From positions 28,889-67,229 of the forward strand of contig DJSA01000056.1 of NCBI GenBank assembly GCA_002438905.1: a DNA stretch of 38,341 bases, written 5' to 3'. Positions 26,172 through 34,740 of the stretch are shown piece after piece. Source of the stretch: Bacteroidales bacterium UBA6346 (GTDB lineage Bacteria; Bacteroidota; Bacteroidia; Bacteroidales; UBA932). Within the stretch, counting starts at the first letter, position 1, and each line of letters starts with the position of its first letter. The notes beneath the pieces are model-generated. The model was not told where the DNA came from. It ran no database searches and saw only the letters and a list, made by a program, of their open reading frames with translations. Made by a program: the position numbers and the translations under genes.

Positions 26172-27206
26172 CTATTTTCTGGCAAAAGTGAAGCGCGGTT
26201 TGCCGAAATAGTCGCTGACAGTTTCCACCTCGGAAAAATTGCAACAAATTGTTGCAGTCTCATCCGCCAATGCCTCATTTTGCTCCAAAAACAGCAGTCC
26301 GCCCGGAACGAGAAGCCGCTCCGCCCAATCACGGATGGCCTTGTAGAACTTGAGAGGATTGCCGTCCGGGACAAAGAGCGCCAGAGACGGCTCATGTTCG
26401 AGGACGTTTCGCCGCATCAGCAGACGTTCGCTATCCCGCACGTATGGCGGATTGGAGATTATGACGTCGAATTTTTTCCCGCAAGAGAGCGAGGATTCAA
26501 AATTTTCTGGGCCGCGAAGAATGTCATATTCCACAAACTTAGGAGGTTTTGGAAAGTATCCTTCCCGCCTGCCAGGTCGTCCAGGCAGGTATTCCTTTCG
26601 GCCAAGTCCCGCACCTTCCCGTGAGGATTCAGGCAAAAGCCCCTGATTCAACGCCACATCCAATGCTGCTGGGGATATGTCAACACCCACGGCTTCAGCC
26701 CCCGGAAGTTCCAGCGCGAGAGTCCACGCGATGCAGCCGGAGCCGGTGCACAGGTCAAGTATCCGGAGCGGTTTTCGTCCACGAGATGGGTCTGAAAGTT
26801 CAACGCCTGCGACAGAATCTGAGCCTCCGATGGACGAGACGCGAGTCTCCCCGACACGGTCAGAAAACACCCTGCGAATCCTGCCAATCGCCTCTCGACA
26901 GAGCAGCTCCGTCTCCGGACGCGGAATCAGGACGGCTGGTGTGACATTGAAGCGGCGTCCGCAAAACTCCGTCCAGCCCACTATATACTGAAGCGGCTCC
27001 CCTGCCGCCAGCCTCCTTGCGCAGTCGAGAAACAGGCCGCAGTCCCGCTCGTCAATTTCACGGAACGGGTCGGTCAGGACAGCATAGCGGGGAAGATGCA
27101 GGACATCCTCAAGCAAGGCATTCAGCAGAGAGTCTCGCTCCCTGCTGTCCGGGTATTCCCTTGAGGTCAGGCCCCGCCCCTCGTCATATAAGTCTTTCAG
27201 CCACAT
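26172..27206 (-). CDS. prmC: peptide chain release factor N5-glutamine methyltransferase
   Basis: PrmC methylates the Gln of the GGQ motif in release factors RF1/RF2. The ATG at 27206 is preferred over an upstream TTG, giving 344 residues. Seen (numbered from that TTG, so subtract 4 for the ATG): the N-terminal helical domain; GEPLQYIVGWTEFCGRRFNV with IPRPETELL; motif I LDLCTGSGCIAW (about 154-165); and the catalytic NPPY (256-259). The family is usually about 280 residues. The excess is two in-frame Gly/Ser/Arg-rich insertions, about 119-148 and 192-226, flanking the SAM-binding strand region. The second insertion's DNA contains a near-perfect hairpin (26568-26589). Motifs are intact, so the enzyme is probably active. 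Confidence 0.95.
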   Translation of the reverse strand: MWLKDLYDEGRGLTSREYPDSRERDSLLNALLEDVLHLPRYAVLTDPFREIDERDCGLFLDCARRLAAGEPLQYIVGWTEFCGRRFNVTPAVLIPRPETELLCREAIGRIRRVFSDRVGETRVSSIGGSDSVAGVELSDPSRGRKPLRILDLCTGSGCIAWTLALELPGAEAVGVDISPAALDVALNQGLLPESSREGAGLGRKEYLPGRPGRREGYFPKPPKFVEYDILRGPENFESSLSCGKKFDVIISNPPYVRDSERLLMRRNVLEHEPSLALFVPDGNPLKFYKAIRDWAERLLVPGGLLFLEQNEALADETATICCNFSEVETVSDYFGKPRFTFARK

Positions 27207-27323
27207 AGTTTTGCACAAAGAGTTCTCGTTTCACACGAAATGACCAGAGGATGAAATTACAGGAAAAACAAAATTGCAGGAGGACAAACGAAGCAACAAC
27301 GGGAAAAAACGAAACACAGACGA

Positions 27324-28346
27324 CTATTTGCCAGTATTCTCGATTATAGTATTCAGGAAGTCCGTCATCTTGAGTCCTGCAGTACGCACCATCTTCGGGA
27401 CGAGGGACGCAGCCGTCATGCCGGGAATCGTGTTCATTTCGAGGAAATAGAGCCCATCGGAAGCAAGAATATAGTCCATACGGACGACTCCGGAACAACC
27501 GATGTGTGCATATATCTTCCTCGACGTCTCCTGCACCATAGAAGTCGTGGCGGCATCGAGCGGAGCTGGGCATATCTCCTCACTGGCACCATTGTACTTT
27601 GCATCGTAGTCGAAGAACTCGTGGCTCGTCACAATCTCGATGACAGGGAGCGCGACCTCGGACTTGCCATCGAAATAGACCGCACAGGTAATCTCACGCC
27701 CGACGATAGCCTCCTCGGCAAGCACCATCGTGCTGTCCTCGAAGGCATATTCCACGGCCTTGTCGAAATCCTCCGCAGTCTTGACCTTGGTCACTCCGAA
27801 ACTTGACCCGCCATCGGTCGGCTTCACGAACATAGGAAGTCCCAGCTTCGCCACGGCCTTATCCGCCAAACCCTCCGTGGACTCGCCTTTGCGGATAAAC
27901 ACATCTTTCGCAACTTTCACAAAATCAACGTCTTTCAGGTAACTCTTGCAAGAGAATTTGTCGAAGGTAATCGCCGACACAAACGCACTGCAGCTGCTGA
28001 ACGGGACGCCGAGCATCTCAAGGTAGCCCTGCATCTGGCCGTTCTCGCCCGGAATGCCGTGCTGCATTATGTAGGCGTAGTCGAACTTCACTCGGACGCC
28101 GCCAATCACTGCGGAAAAGTCGGTCTTGTCCACCTGTGGTGCCGCCCCTTCCGCGAACTCGACGCGCACCCCGCCCTTCGGACGCACAGCAACGACGCTC
28201 CACTGCCCGAAACGCGCGAATATTTCGTAAACATCATATTTCGTCCCGTCAATCTGCGATGCCGTGAATTTTCCGCTGCGGCAGGACACCTCCCACTCAG
28301 AGGAGTCGCTGCTGTAGATCACGGCTATACTTTTATACTCTTTCAT
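27324..28346 (-). CDS. ddl: D-alanine--D-alanine ligase
   Basis: Ddl joins two D-alanines with ATP for the peptidoglycan stem peptide. The 340 residues show the ATP-grasp layout: MQHGIPGENGQMQGYLEMLGVPFSS (substrate and N-terminal domain), FVKPTDGGSSFGVTKV (ATP loop), LAEEAIVGREITCAV, RMDYILASDGLYFLEMNTIPGMT (metal- and substrate-binding end). Complete, no odd features. It lies directly downstream of the class A PBP gene, a peptidoglycan pairing, but a terminator-like hairpin separates them. Confidence 0.97.
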   Translation of the reverse strand: MKEYKSIAVIYSSDSSEWEVSCRSGKFTASQIDGTKYDVYEIFARFGQWSVVAVRPKGGVRVEFAEGAAPQVDKTDFSAVIGGVRVKFDYAYIMQHGIPGENGQMQGYLEMLGVPFSSCSAFVSAITFDKFSCKSYLKDVDFVKVAKDVFIRKGESTEGLADKAVAKLGLPMFVKPTDGGSSFGVTKVKTAEDFDKAVEYAFEDSTMVLAEEAIVGREITCAVYFDGKSEVALPVIEIVTSHEFFDYDAKYNGASEEICPAPLDAATTSMVQETSRKIYAHIGCSGVVRMDYILASDGLYFLEMNTIPGMTAASLVPKMVRTAGLKMTDFLNTIIENTGK

Positions 28347-28373
28347 ATTCTCGTTATATTTTCATTCACTTGC

Positions 28374-28421
28374 AAAAAGACCCCCATGCTCCGCCCGAGC
28401 GAAGAAAACGCTCTCTGGGGG
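28374..28421 (-). terminator. terminator or attenuator between the PBP gene and ddl
   Basis: On the minus strand CCCCCA (28381-28386, complement) pairs with TGGGGG (28416-28421), and GAGCG (28397-28401) with CGCTC (28409-28413), with an internal loop. The sequence then reads TCTTTTTG, giving a T-tract. It ends only about 28 bases before the ddl start codon. Confidence 0.7.
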
Positions 28422-28426
28422 GATGA

Positions 28427-30802
28427 CTACTCAAAATAATACTCCTCTTCCGCAGCCTCTTGCGTCTCCACAGACTTCTTCTCCCCTGGAGCCTTAGTCG
28501 CAAGCGCATCACAGCCGATGTTCATCTCCACACCGGATGGCGGCGTGAAATGGTCGTCCTCGCTCACGCCGAGAGTCCCATCACGCAGGACCTTCTTCAT
28601 GAACAATCCCCAAATCGGAAGCGCCATGTTCGAGCCTCCGCCGAGAGCCGTGGAGCTGAAGTGAATCTGACGATCCTCGCCCCCGACCCAAACTCCTGCC
28701 GTAATCGTCGGGGTGTAGCCGATGAACCAGCCGTCGGAGTTGTCGTTGGTCGTTCCGGTCTTTCCGGCAATCTCGCCCTTCAGACCATACTTCGCGCGAA
28801 GCCTGATTCCGGTTCCATGGTCGACGACCGAGCGCATCATGTCCACCATCTCGTAGGCTGTGTACTCGCTGACAGCCACCTTCTTGTGGTTGGTGAACTC
28901 GCCGAGTGTGTTGCCGCTGTTGTCCTCGATGCGCGTCACGAAAAGAGGCGTGATGGCCATCCCCTTTGAGGGGAATGTGTTGTAGGCGGCAATCATGTCG
29001 TAAGGCATCTGGTCCGTTGAGCCGACACAGAGCGACTCCACCTCATCGATATGGCCGTTTATGCCCATCTTGTGCATCATCTCCGCCATCGCGTGCGGCC
29101 CGTACTGCTTCATAAGGTAGGCGGATATGTTGTTGGAGCTTTTGGTCAGACCCCATTTCAGAGTCACCGTGAGCCCGATCCACTCGTCCTTGTCGGTGCT
29201 TCGCGGAGTCCAGGTGTCATCCCCGACGACGAATGTCTGCGGAACGTTCACGACCTCGGTGCATGGGGTGAGCCCGTCCTGCATCGCAAGCGAATAGAGG
29301 AACGGCTTTATGGTCGAGCCCACCTGTCGCTTGCCCTGACGAGCGTTGTCGTATTTGAACCAGCGGTAGTTGGGACCGCCGACGTATGCCTTGACGAAGC
29401 CGGTGCTCGGCTCCACGGCAACGAACGCCGCACGAAGGAACGACTTGTAGTACTTTATGGAGTCGTCAGGAGTCATGAGCGTGTCGATGTACCCCTTCCC
29501 TTTCCAGGAGAAAACTCTCATCTGCGTCTTGACCCCGAAACTTTTCATAATCTCGGACTCCGACGCGCCCTCTTTCTTCATCATACGGTAGCGGTCGCTC
29601 CAGCGGCGCGCCTGCTTCATCAGCCTGTCCCGTGTCGCCGCATCAACGTCCGAGGCGAACGGAGCGTGGGGCTTGCGCCTGAGCTCGCGGAAAAAAGCCG
29701 GCTGCAGATCCTTGCCGAGATGCTCAGCCACAGCCTCCTCGGCATAGCGCTGCATGTTCTTGTCTATGGTCGAGTAAATCCGCAGTCCGTCGCGATAGAG
29801 GTCGTACTGCGAGCCATCGGCCTTGCGGTTCTTGTCAAGCCAGCCGTAAAGACCGTCAGTCTCCCAACGGAGCGAGTCAGCGGCATAATCCTCCGCGTAA
29901 TAGTACTCGCTGCGCCGGGGCTTTTTCGCCTTCATCGTGCGAATGAGCATATCCTTGAAATAAGGTCCGAGACCGGCATTGTGATCCATCACCTTATGCG
30001 CGGAGACATTAATCGGAATCTGCTGAATCGAGTCCCGCTGCGCCTCCGTGATGTAACCGGCCTTTTCCATCTGCCCGATCACGAAGTTCCTGCGCTGCAG
30101 CGACTTGTCCGGGTTAATCACCGGATTGTAGCGTGTGGGCTTGTTGACCATTCCGACGAGAGTCGCGCTTTCCTCTATCGTGAGTTCGGACGGATTCTTC
30201 CCGAAAAAAGTCTGCGACGCCGCCTTCACTCCATAGGCGTTGCTCCCGAAAAAGACGGCGTTCATGTACATGTCCATAATCTCGTCCTTGGTGTAGTTGC
30301 GCTCAAGCTTCACGGCAGTAATCCACTCCTTCAGCTTCACCCACACCATCTTTACCTTCGACCAGCCAGGCACCTTGCTGCTCACGTCCGCACGGGGGTA
30401 GAGAGTTTTGGCAAGCTGCTGGGTGATGGTGCTTCCTCCTCCCTGGCTGGAATCTCGTCCGAGAAGGGTCTTGAAGAACACGCGCCCGAGGCTCCAGAAA
30501 TCAATCCCGGAATGGCTGTAGAAACGTGAATCCTCTGTAGCGACAGCCGCCTCCACAAGATAGGGAGAGAGCTCATCGTAACTGACATATAGCCGGTTCT
30601 CGTCGTGAATGGTCGTCAGTATGTCGCCGTCAGAGGCAATGACCTGCGTAGCGAGCTTGCTGTCCGGATTTTCGAGATCCTCGAACGAGGGGATGTCCGC
30701 AAAGGCCCAGACGAGCAGTAGCATTATCAGAAACATGGCAATCGGCGTAAGGAAAAGTATCCAGAACCACTTGACGATTTTCTTTTTCGTATTGTCAGTC
30801 AT
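28427..30802 (-). CDS. class A penicillin-binding protein (PBP1A type)
   Basis: A bifunctional peptidoglycan glycosyltransferase and transpeptidase, 791 residues. It has a short cytoplasmic N-terminus and one membrane anchor (about 11-34). The GT51 domain has the catalytic Glu in ATEDSRFYSHSGID (E90) and GGGSTITQQLAKTL (121-134). The transpeptidase domain has the active serine in GSTIKP (S496-K499), SSN (555-557) and KTGTTND (681-687). The C-terminus is acidic and ends in YYFE. All motifs are intact. It is divergent from topA, with a -7 box TAATTTTG on the minus strand at 30843-30850. Downstream is ddl. Confidence 0.97.
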   Translation of the reverse strand: MTDNTKKKIVKWFWILFLTPIAMFLIMLLLVWAFADIPSFEDLENPDSKLATQVIASDGDILTTIHDENRLYVSYDELSPYLVEAAVATEDSRFYSHSGIDFWSLGRVFFKTLLGRDSSQGGGSTITQQLAKTLYPRADVSSKVPGWSKVKMVWVKLKEWITAVKLERNYTKDEIMDMYMNAVFFGSNAYGVKAASQTFFGKNPSELTIEESATLVGMVNKPTRYNPVINPDKSLQRRNFVIGQMEKAGYITEAQRDSIQQIPINVSAHKVMDHNAGLGPYFKDMLIRTMKAKKPRRSEYYYAEDYAADSLRWETDGLYGWLDKNRKADGSQYDLYRDGLRIYSTIDKNMQRYAEEAVAEHLGKDLQPAFFRELRRKPHAPFASDVDAATRDRLMKQARRWSDRYRMMKKEGASESEIMKSFGVKTQMRVFSWKGKGYIDTLMTPDDSIKYYKSFLRAAFVAVEPSTGFVKAYVGGPNYRWFKYDNARQGKRQVGSTIKPFLYSLAMQDGLTPCTEVVNVPQTFVVGDDTWTPRSTDKDEWIGLTVTLKWGLTKSSNNISAYLMKQYGPHAMAEMMHKMGINGHIDEVESLCVGSTDQMPYDMIAAYNTFPSKGMAITPLFVTRIEDNSGNTLGEFTNHKKVAVSEYTAYEMVDMMRSVVDHGTGIRLRAKYGLKGEIAGKTGTTNDNSDGWFIGYTPTITAGVWVGGEDRQIHFSSTALGGGSNMALPIWGLFMKKVLRDGTLGVSEDDHFTPPSGVEMNIGCDALATKAPGEKKSVETQEAAEEEYYFE

Positions 30803-30842
30803 AAAGATGTCCTTTTTCGGATGATTTTTTCGTACAAAGCCG

Positions 30843-30850
30843 CAAAATTA
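30843..30850 (-). promoter_or_regulatory. -7 box of the PBP gene
   Basis: Reads TAATTTTG on the minus strand, an exact TAnnTTTG match 41 bases before the start codon. No -33 TTTG at the expected place. Confidence 0.45.
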
Positions 30851-30859
30851 CTCAATAAA

Positions 30860-30892
30860 TTTGGAAATATGGACGAATTGTCCGTTACTTTG
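30860..30892 (+). promoter_or_regulatory. promoter of topA
   Basis: TTTG (30860-30863), a 21-base spacer, then TTACTTTG (30885-30892), a 7 of 8 match to the -7 consensus. It lies 57 bases before the topA start. Confidence 0.6.
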
Positions 30893-30948
30893 CAGCCGCA
30901 AATGAATTTTGCTCTATATAGAGGTATAAATTTAAAGTTATATACGAA

Positions 30949-33261
30949 ATGACGGAAAATCTTGTAATCGTCGAGTCACCTACGAAAGCGAAGAAAATCC
31001 AGGAATATTTGGGAAAGGAATATGTCGTCAAGTCGAGCGAGGGACACATCAGGGACCTTCACGACAATGAATTGAGCATCGACATAAAGGACGGATTCAA
31101 GCCCGAATATGTGGTGCCCTCAGGCAAGAAAAAGCTCGTCTCGGAGCTAAAGAAACTCTCGGCGGGGGCAGAAATGGTCTGGCTCGCATCCGATGAGGAC
31201 CGTGAGGGGGAGGCCATTTCATGGCATCTTTTCGAGACGCTCGGACTGAAGAAGGAGAACACGCGCAGGATCACTTTCCATGAAATCACCAAGTCCGCCA
31301 TACTCAGTGCTGTGGAACACCCGCGCGACATTGATATGGACCTCGTTGACGCCCAGCAGGCCCGCCGCGTGCTTGACCGTCTTGTCGGCTTCGAGCTTTC
31401 GCCGGTGCTCTGGAGAAAGGTGCAACCGAAGCTTTCCGCAGGACGCGTGCAGTCCGTGGCCCTGAGGCTCATAGTTGACCGCGAGAGGGAAATCCAAGCG
31501 TTCAATAGGGAGCAGTTCTATCGCATCGAGGCTCTGTTCCATCCGGAGAACACCGGCACCGGGACGTTCCTCAAGGCCGTGCTTGACAAGAAGTTCGACA
31601 CGCTGGAAGAGGCACGGGCATTTCTGGAAAGATGCAACGGGGCTCAGTTCTCCGTGTGCGGAATTGAGAAAAAGGAGGGCACGAGAACCCCGGCGGCTCC
31701 GTTCACGACATCGACTCTCCAGCAGGAGGCATCACGCAAGCTCCATCTCCCCGTAAGCACCACCATGAGCATTGCCCAGCGGCTCTACGAGAGCGGACTC
31801 ATCACCTACATGCGTACCGACTCGACCAATCTTTCCGGGCTTGCAATCAATGCGGCAAAGGAATACATCTGCGGAGAATACGGAGCCGAGTACTCAAAGG
31901 TGCGCAACTACAAGACCAGGTCCAAGGGCGCCCAGGAGGCCCACGAGGCCATCCGCCCGACCTACATAGACCGTACGTCCATAGACGGCACTCCCCAGGA
32001 GCAGAAACTCTATGAACTCATCTGGAAGCGCACGGTGGCATCCCAGATGGCGGATGCGAAAGTTCTCAGGACAGACGTGAAGCTTGCATCGGACAAAGTG
32101 GAGGAGAAATTCACGGCACAGGCAACGGAAATCCTCTTCGATGGTTTCCTCCGTCTTTACATCGAGGGGCGTGATGACGAGCAGGACGACGAGCAGAGCA
32201 CAATCCTTCCGAACGTCTCTGTCGGAGACAGGGTCCAGCAGGTTGAGATGACCGCCGAATGCCGCTTCACGGCAGCCCCTCCGCGCTACTCGGAGGCAAC
32301 CCTTGTCAAAAAACTCGAAGAACTCGGCATAGGTCGCCCGTCAACCTACGCCCCGACCATCACCACCCTCACCAAGGCACGCGGCTACGTGACAAAAGGC
32401 GACAAGCTGGGTACTCCAGTCAACGTCACCGACCTTAAAATGAGGGACGGGGTCATCTCTGCGCTCGACCACACCGAGATCGTTGGAGCCGAAAAGGGGA
32501 AACTTCTCCCACAGGACATCGGAGTGATTGTCACGGACTTCCTCGTGAAGAACTTTGACACCATCCTCGACTACAATTTCACCGCGAACGTAGAGAACGA
32601 GTTCGACAGCATAGCCGAAGGCAAACTCAAGTGGAACGAGGTCATAGGCAATTTCTACACTCCTTTCCACCAGACTGTGGAGGACTGCCTGCACAACAAT
32701 GAGTACAGCCACGTGAGCCGCGACCTCGGGGTTGACCCGTCAGACGGGCAGCCACTCACCGCGAAATTCGGCAAGTTCGGCCCATACGTCCAGAAGGGCG
32801 AGGGGGAAAATCGCCAGTTCGCGAAGCTCGCTCCCGGACAGCTCATCGAAACCCTCACGCTTGAAGAGGCCCTAAAGCTGTTCCAGCTCCCGCGCACGGT
32901 CGGCGAGTACAAGGGCATCCCTGTCATCTGCACCAAGGGACGCTTCGGCCCGTACCTCAAATACGGCGACAAGAACGTCTCCCTCCCGAAGAAGGCTGAC
33001 CCTCTGTCCGTCTCCCTCGAAGACTGCATCGCCCTTATCGAGGAAAGCGAGAACAAGAAAGCGAACGAAATCATAGCCGAGTTCAAGGACAGCGGCATAA
33101 CCGTCATCAACGGCAACTACGGCCCCTACATCAAGTTCAATGGCAGCAACTACAAGATTCCGCCCAAGACCGACGCCCACAAACTCACCGAAGCCGACTG
33201 CAAGGCCATAGTCGAGACCACCGAGCCGACCGGCCGGCGCCGCGGACGGGGACGCAAATAG
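30949..33261 (+). CDS. topA: DNA topoisomerase I (type IA)
   Basis: TopA relaxes negative supercoils by single-strand cleavage. The 770 residues carry the Toprim motifs (IVESPTKAKKIQEYL at 7-21, DEDREGEAISWHL at 82-94) and the active-site tyrosine Y287 in GLITYMRTDSTNLS. Next come IGRPSTYAPTI and three C-terminal repeats (KFGKFGPYVQKG, TKGRFGPYLKYGDKNVSLP, NGNYGPYIKFNGSNYKIP). There are no four-Cys zinc ribbons, as in the Bacteroidota form; the tail ends in a short basic stretch (GRRRGRGRK). The reading frame is complete. Confidence 0.98.
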   Translation: MTENLVIVESPTKAKKIQEYLGKEYVVKSSEGHIRDLHDNELSIDIKDGFKPEYVVPSGKKKLVSELKKLSAGAEMVWLASDEDREGEAISWHLFETLGLKKENTRRITFHEITKSAILSAVEHPRDIDMDLVDAQQARRVLDRLVGFELSPVLWRKVQPKLSAGRVQSVALRLIVDREREIQAFNREQFYRIEALFHPENTGTGTFLKAVLDKKFDTLEEARAFLERCNGAQFSVCGIEKKEGTRTPAAPFTTSTLQQEASRKLHLPVSTTMSIAQRLYESGLITYMRTDSTNLSGLAINAAKEYICGEYGAEYSKVRNYKTRSKGAQEAHEAIRPTYIDRTSIDGTPQEQKLYELIWKRTVASQMADAKVLRTDVKLASDKVEEKFTAQATEILFDGFLRLYIEGRDDEQDDEQSTILPNVSVGDRVQQVEMTAECRFTAAPPRYSEATLVKKLEELGIGRPSTYAPTITTLTKARGYVTKGDKLGTPVNVTDLKMRDGVISALDHTEIVGAEKGKLLPQDIGVIVTDFLVKNFDTILDYNFTANVENEFDSIAEGKLKWNEVIGNFYTPFHQTVEDCLHNNEYSHVSRDLGVDPSDGQPLTAKFGKFGPYVQKGEGENRQFAKLAPGQLIETLTLEEALKLFQLPRTVGEYKGIPVICTKGRFGPYLKYGDKNVSLPKKADPLSVSLEDCIALIEESENKKANEIIAEFKDSGITVINGNYGPYIKFNGSNYKIPPKTDAHKLTEADCKAIVETTEPTGRRRGRGRK

Positions 33262-33424
33262 CACCGGGAACAAGATGACAATAAACTTTATATAATGGGT
33301 AACAACTCCCTTTTCCGCTACCCGACCTATCCATGGAAACGATTGTTGCTTCATATCTGCTGAGTGTATTATAATTTCATGATAGCATAGTGATGTCATC
33401 TGGCCGATTGTGTGCACCGCGCAT

Positions 33425-33457
33425 ATTATTAAATTTTGATTATTGAAATTTAATAAT
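33425..33457. promoter_or_regulatory. perfect 12-bp inverted repeat over the ATPase promoter
   Basis: ATTATTAAATTT (33425-33436) and AAATTTAATAAT (33446-33457) are perfect inverted repeats with a 9-base spacer. They cover the -33 box and spacer and abut the -7 box of the promoter of the ATPase gene at 33483, the expected layout for a repressor operator. AT-only hairpins without a T-tract are poor terminators. The operator role is inferred. Confidence 0.65.
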
Positions 33458-33465
33458 TATTTTTG
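33435..33465 (+). promoter_or_regulatory. promoter of the first cluster ATPase
   Basis: TTTG (33435-33438), a 19-base spacer, then TATTTTTG (33458-33465): both boxes and the spacing fit the Bacteroidota consensus exactly. The ATG is 18 bases further on, so the leader is very short. Confidence 0.75.
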
Positions 33466-33482
33466 CATAAAATCATACGCGT

Positions 33483-34613
33483 ATGGCAAACGAGATAGAA
33501 AATCCCTTTGTTACAGTCGGTTATGCAGGAGAGAAATATTTCTGCGACAGAAAAAAGGAGACGGAAGGAATCGTCAAAAGACTTAGAAACGGGAATAATC
33601 TGGCTCTGATTTCACCGCGAAGGATGGGGAAGTCGGGGCTTATATTGCATTGCTTCGACAACAGGGAGATTCGCGAGAATTTCTATACTTTCTATGTTGA
33701 CATATACGCGACCCTGACGCTTGACGAGTTTGTCGTCGCTATGGGAAAGGAAATCGTAGGAAAGCTGAAATCCAAGGGAGAAAAGGCACTCGAACGCTTT
33801 GCAAAAACTGTAGCCTCGCTCTCGCCGGGAATCAGTTTCGACACTCTCGGAAACCCCACACTGACGCTGCTGCCCGGTGAAGTCAGAAACAGCGATGTCA
33901 CAATCGATGAGATATTCCGTTACCTTGAGGGAGCCGACCGTCCGTGCATTGTCGCCATCGACGAGTTTCAGCAGATTACGGAATATCCGCAAAAGAACAC
34001 CGAAGCACTGCTGAGAACGCATATTCAGAAATGCAGGAATTCAAGGTTCATATTCGCAGGAAGCCGCAGGCACACGATGGGGGAGATTTTTCTCTCCGGC
34101 GCACGCCCGTTCTACCAAAGCGTATCGATGATGAGTCTCGGAAGCATCGACCGGCAGACCTATTTCGACTTCGCTGGAAAACACTTCGCAGATGGAGGAA
34201 AAAAGTTGCCGAAGGATGTGTTCGAGGGGATATACGACCGTTACGACGGCGTCACATGGTATATACAGAAAATGCTCAACACCATATATATGGACACCTG
34301 CAAAGGTGAAATTGTCTCTCCGGGAATGGTCAATCGCGCGAGAAAGGAAATAATCGATGGCTTCAGCTACGTCTATCTTGACACTCTCTACCGCCTTACG
34401 GTCAAACAGAAGGAGGTTCTCATCGCGATTGCGCGGGCCGGAAAGGCAACGGGCATCACCTCAACGAAATTCATAAAAGACTACGCACTAAGCGGCGCGA
34501 GCTCCGTACAGTCAGCGTCGAAATGGCTGCTCAGGAACGATTTCATCACCACTGAGGGCGACTGCTGGTATGTCTATGACTATTTCTTCGCGGAATGGCT
34601 GCGGACGCTGTAG
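33483..34613 (+). CDS. P-loop ATPase with C-terminal winged helix (archaeal-ATPase/AAA-like)
   Basis: A 376-residue ATP-binding protein. The P-loop is SPRRMGKSG (44-52), an RRMGKS variant typical of the ATPase_2/archaeal ATPase group, with Walker B CIVAIDEFQQI (155-165; D160, E161) and a sensor-like FIFAGSRRHTM. Residues about 305-376 look like a winged helix (LTVKQKEVLIAIARAGKATGITSTKFIKDYALSGASSVQSASKWLLR) ending WYVYDYFFAEWLRTL. The family is frequent in Bacteroidota and archaea, often in many copies; its role is unsettled, with STAND-like NTPase or defence/selfish roles proposed. Own promoter with an inverted repeat. A 61-base copy of its 3' end recurs at 36591-36651. Confidence 0.88.
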   Translation: MANEIENPFVTVGYAGEKYFCDRKKETEGIVKRLRNGNNLALISPRRMGKSGLILHCFDNREIRENFYTFYVDIYATLTLDEFVVAMGKEIVGKLKSKGEKALERFAKTVASLSPGISFDTLGNPTLTLLPGEVRNSDVTIDEIFRYLEGADRPCIVAIDEFQQITEYPQKNTEALLRTHIQKCRNSRFIFAGSRRHTMGEIFLSGARPFYQSVSMMSLGSIDRQTYFDFAGKHFADGGKKLPKDVFEGIYDRYDGVTWYIQKMLNTIYMDTCKGEIVSPGMVNRARKEIIDGFSYVYLDTLYRLTVKQKEVLIAIARAGKATGITSTKFIKDYALSGASSVQSASKWLLRNDFITTEGDCWYVYDYFFAEWLRTL

Positions 34614-34648
34614 GTTTTAAAGATTTTGGCGGTTAATTTGCATAAAAT

Positions 34649-34701
34649 CCATAAATCTTATAATTTTTATGGAGGAAACTCCTTAAATATTATAATATTT
34701 A
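34649..34701. repeat. two palindromic repeats before the second cluster ATPase
   Basis: The first (34649-34672) has arms CCATAAA/TTTATGG around TTATAA. The second contains a perfect 18-bp palindrome, TAAATATTATAATATTTA (34684-34701), and continues TGGA as the first copy does, so the two are related direct repeats about 34 bases apart. They end 11 bases before the -7 box of the gene at 34741. Likely operators; inferred from position. Confidence 0.65.
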
Positions 34702-34712
34702 TGGATTTTTAG

Positions 34713-34720
34713 TATATTTG
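34713..34720 (+). promoter_or_regulatory. -7 box of the second cluster ATPase
   Basis: TATATTTG matches TAnnTTTG exactly, 20 bases before the start codon. The position of the -33 box is taken up by the palindrome and has no TTTG. Confidence 0.6.
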
Positions 34721-34740
34721 CGGCGTAAAGATGTGGCAAT

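Noticed and set aside
25985..26211. Plus-strand open frame of up to 65 codons between the lipoprotein and prmC
   Set aside because: It overlaps the 3' end of prmC, has no recognisable motif, promoter or ribosome-binding site, and the composition is ordinary. I treat the gap as the lipoprotein promoter region.
29051..30529. Long open frame (492 codons) on the plus strand inside the PBP gene
   Set aside because: It is the antisense shadow of a well-conserved PBP1A gene with all motifs intact; its Val/Leu/His/Arg-rich product resembles no protein.
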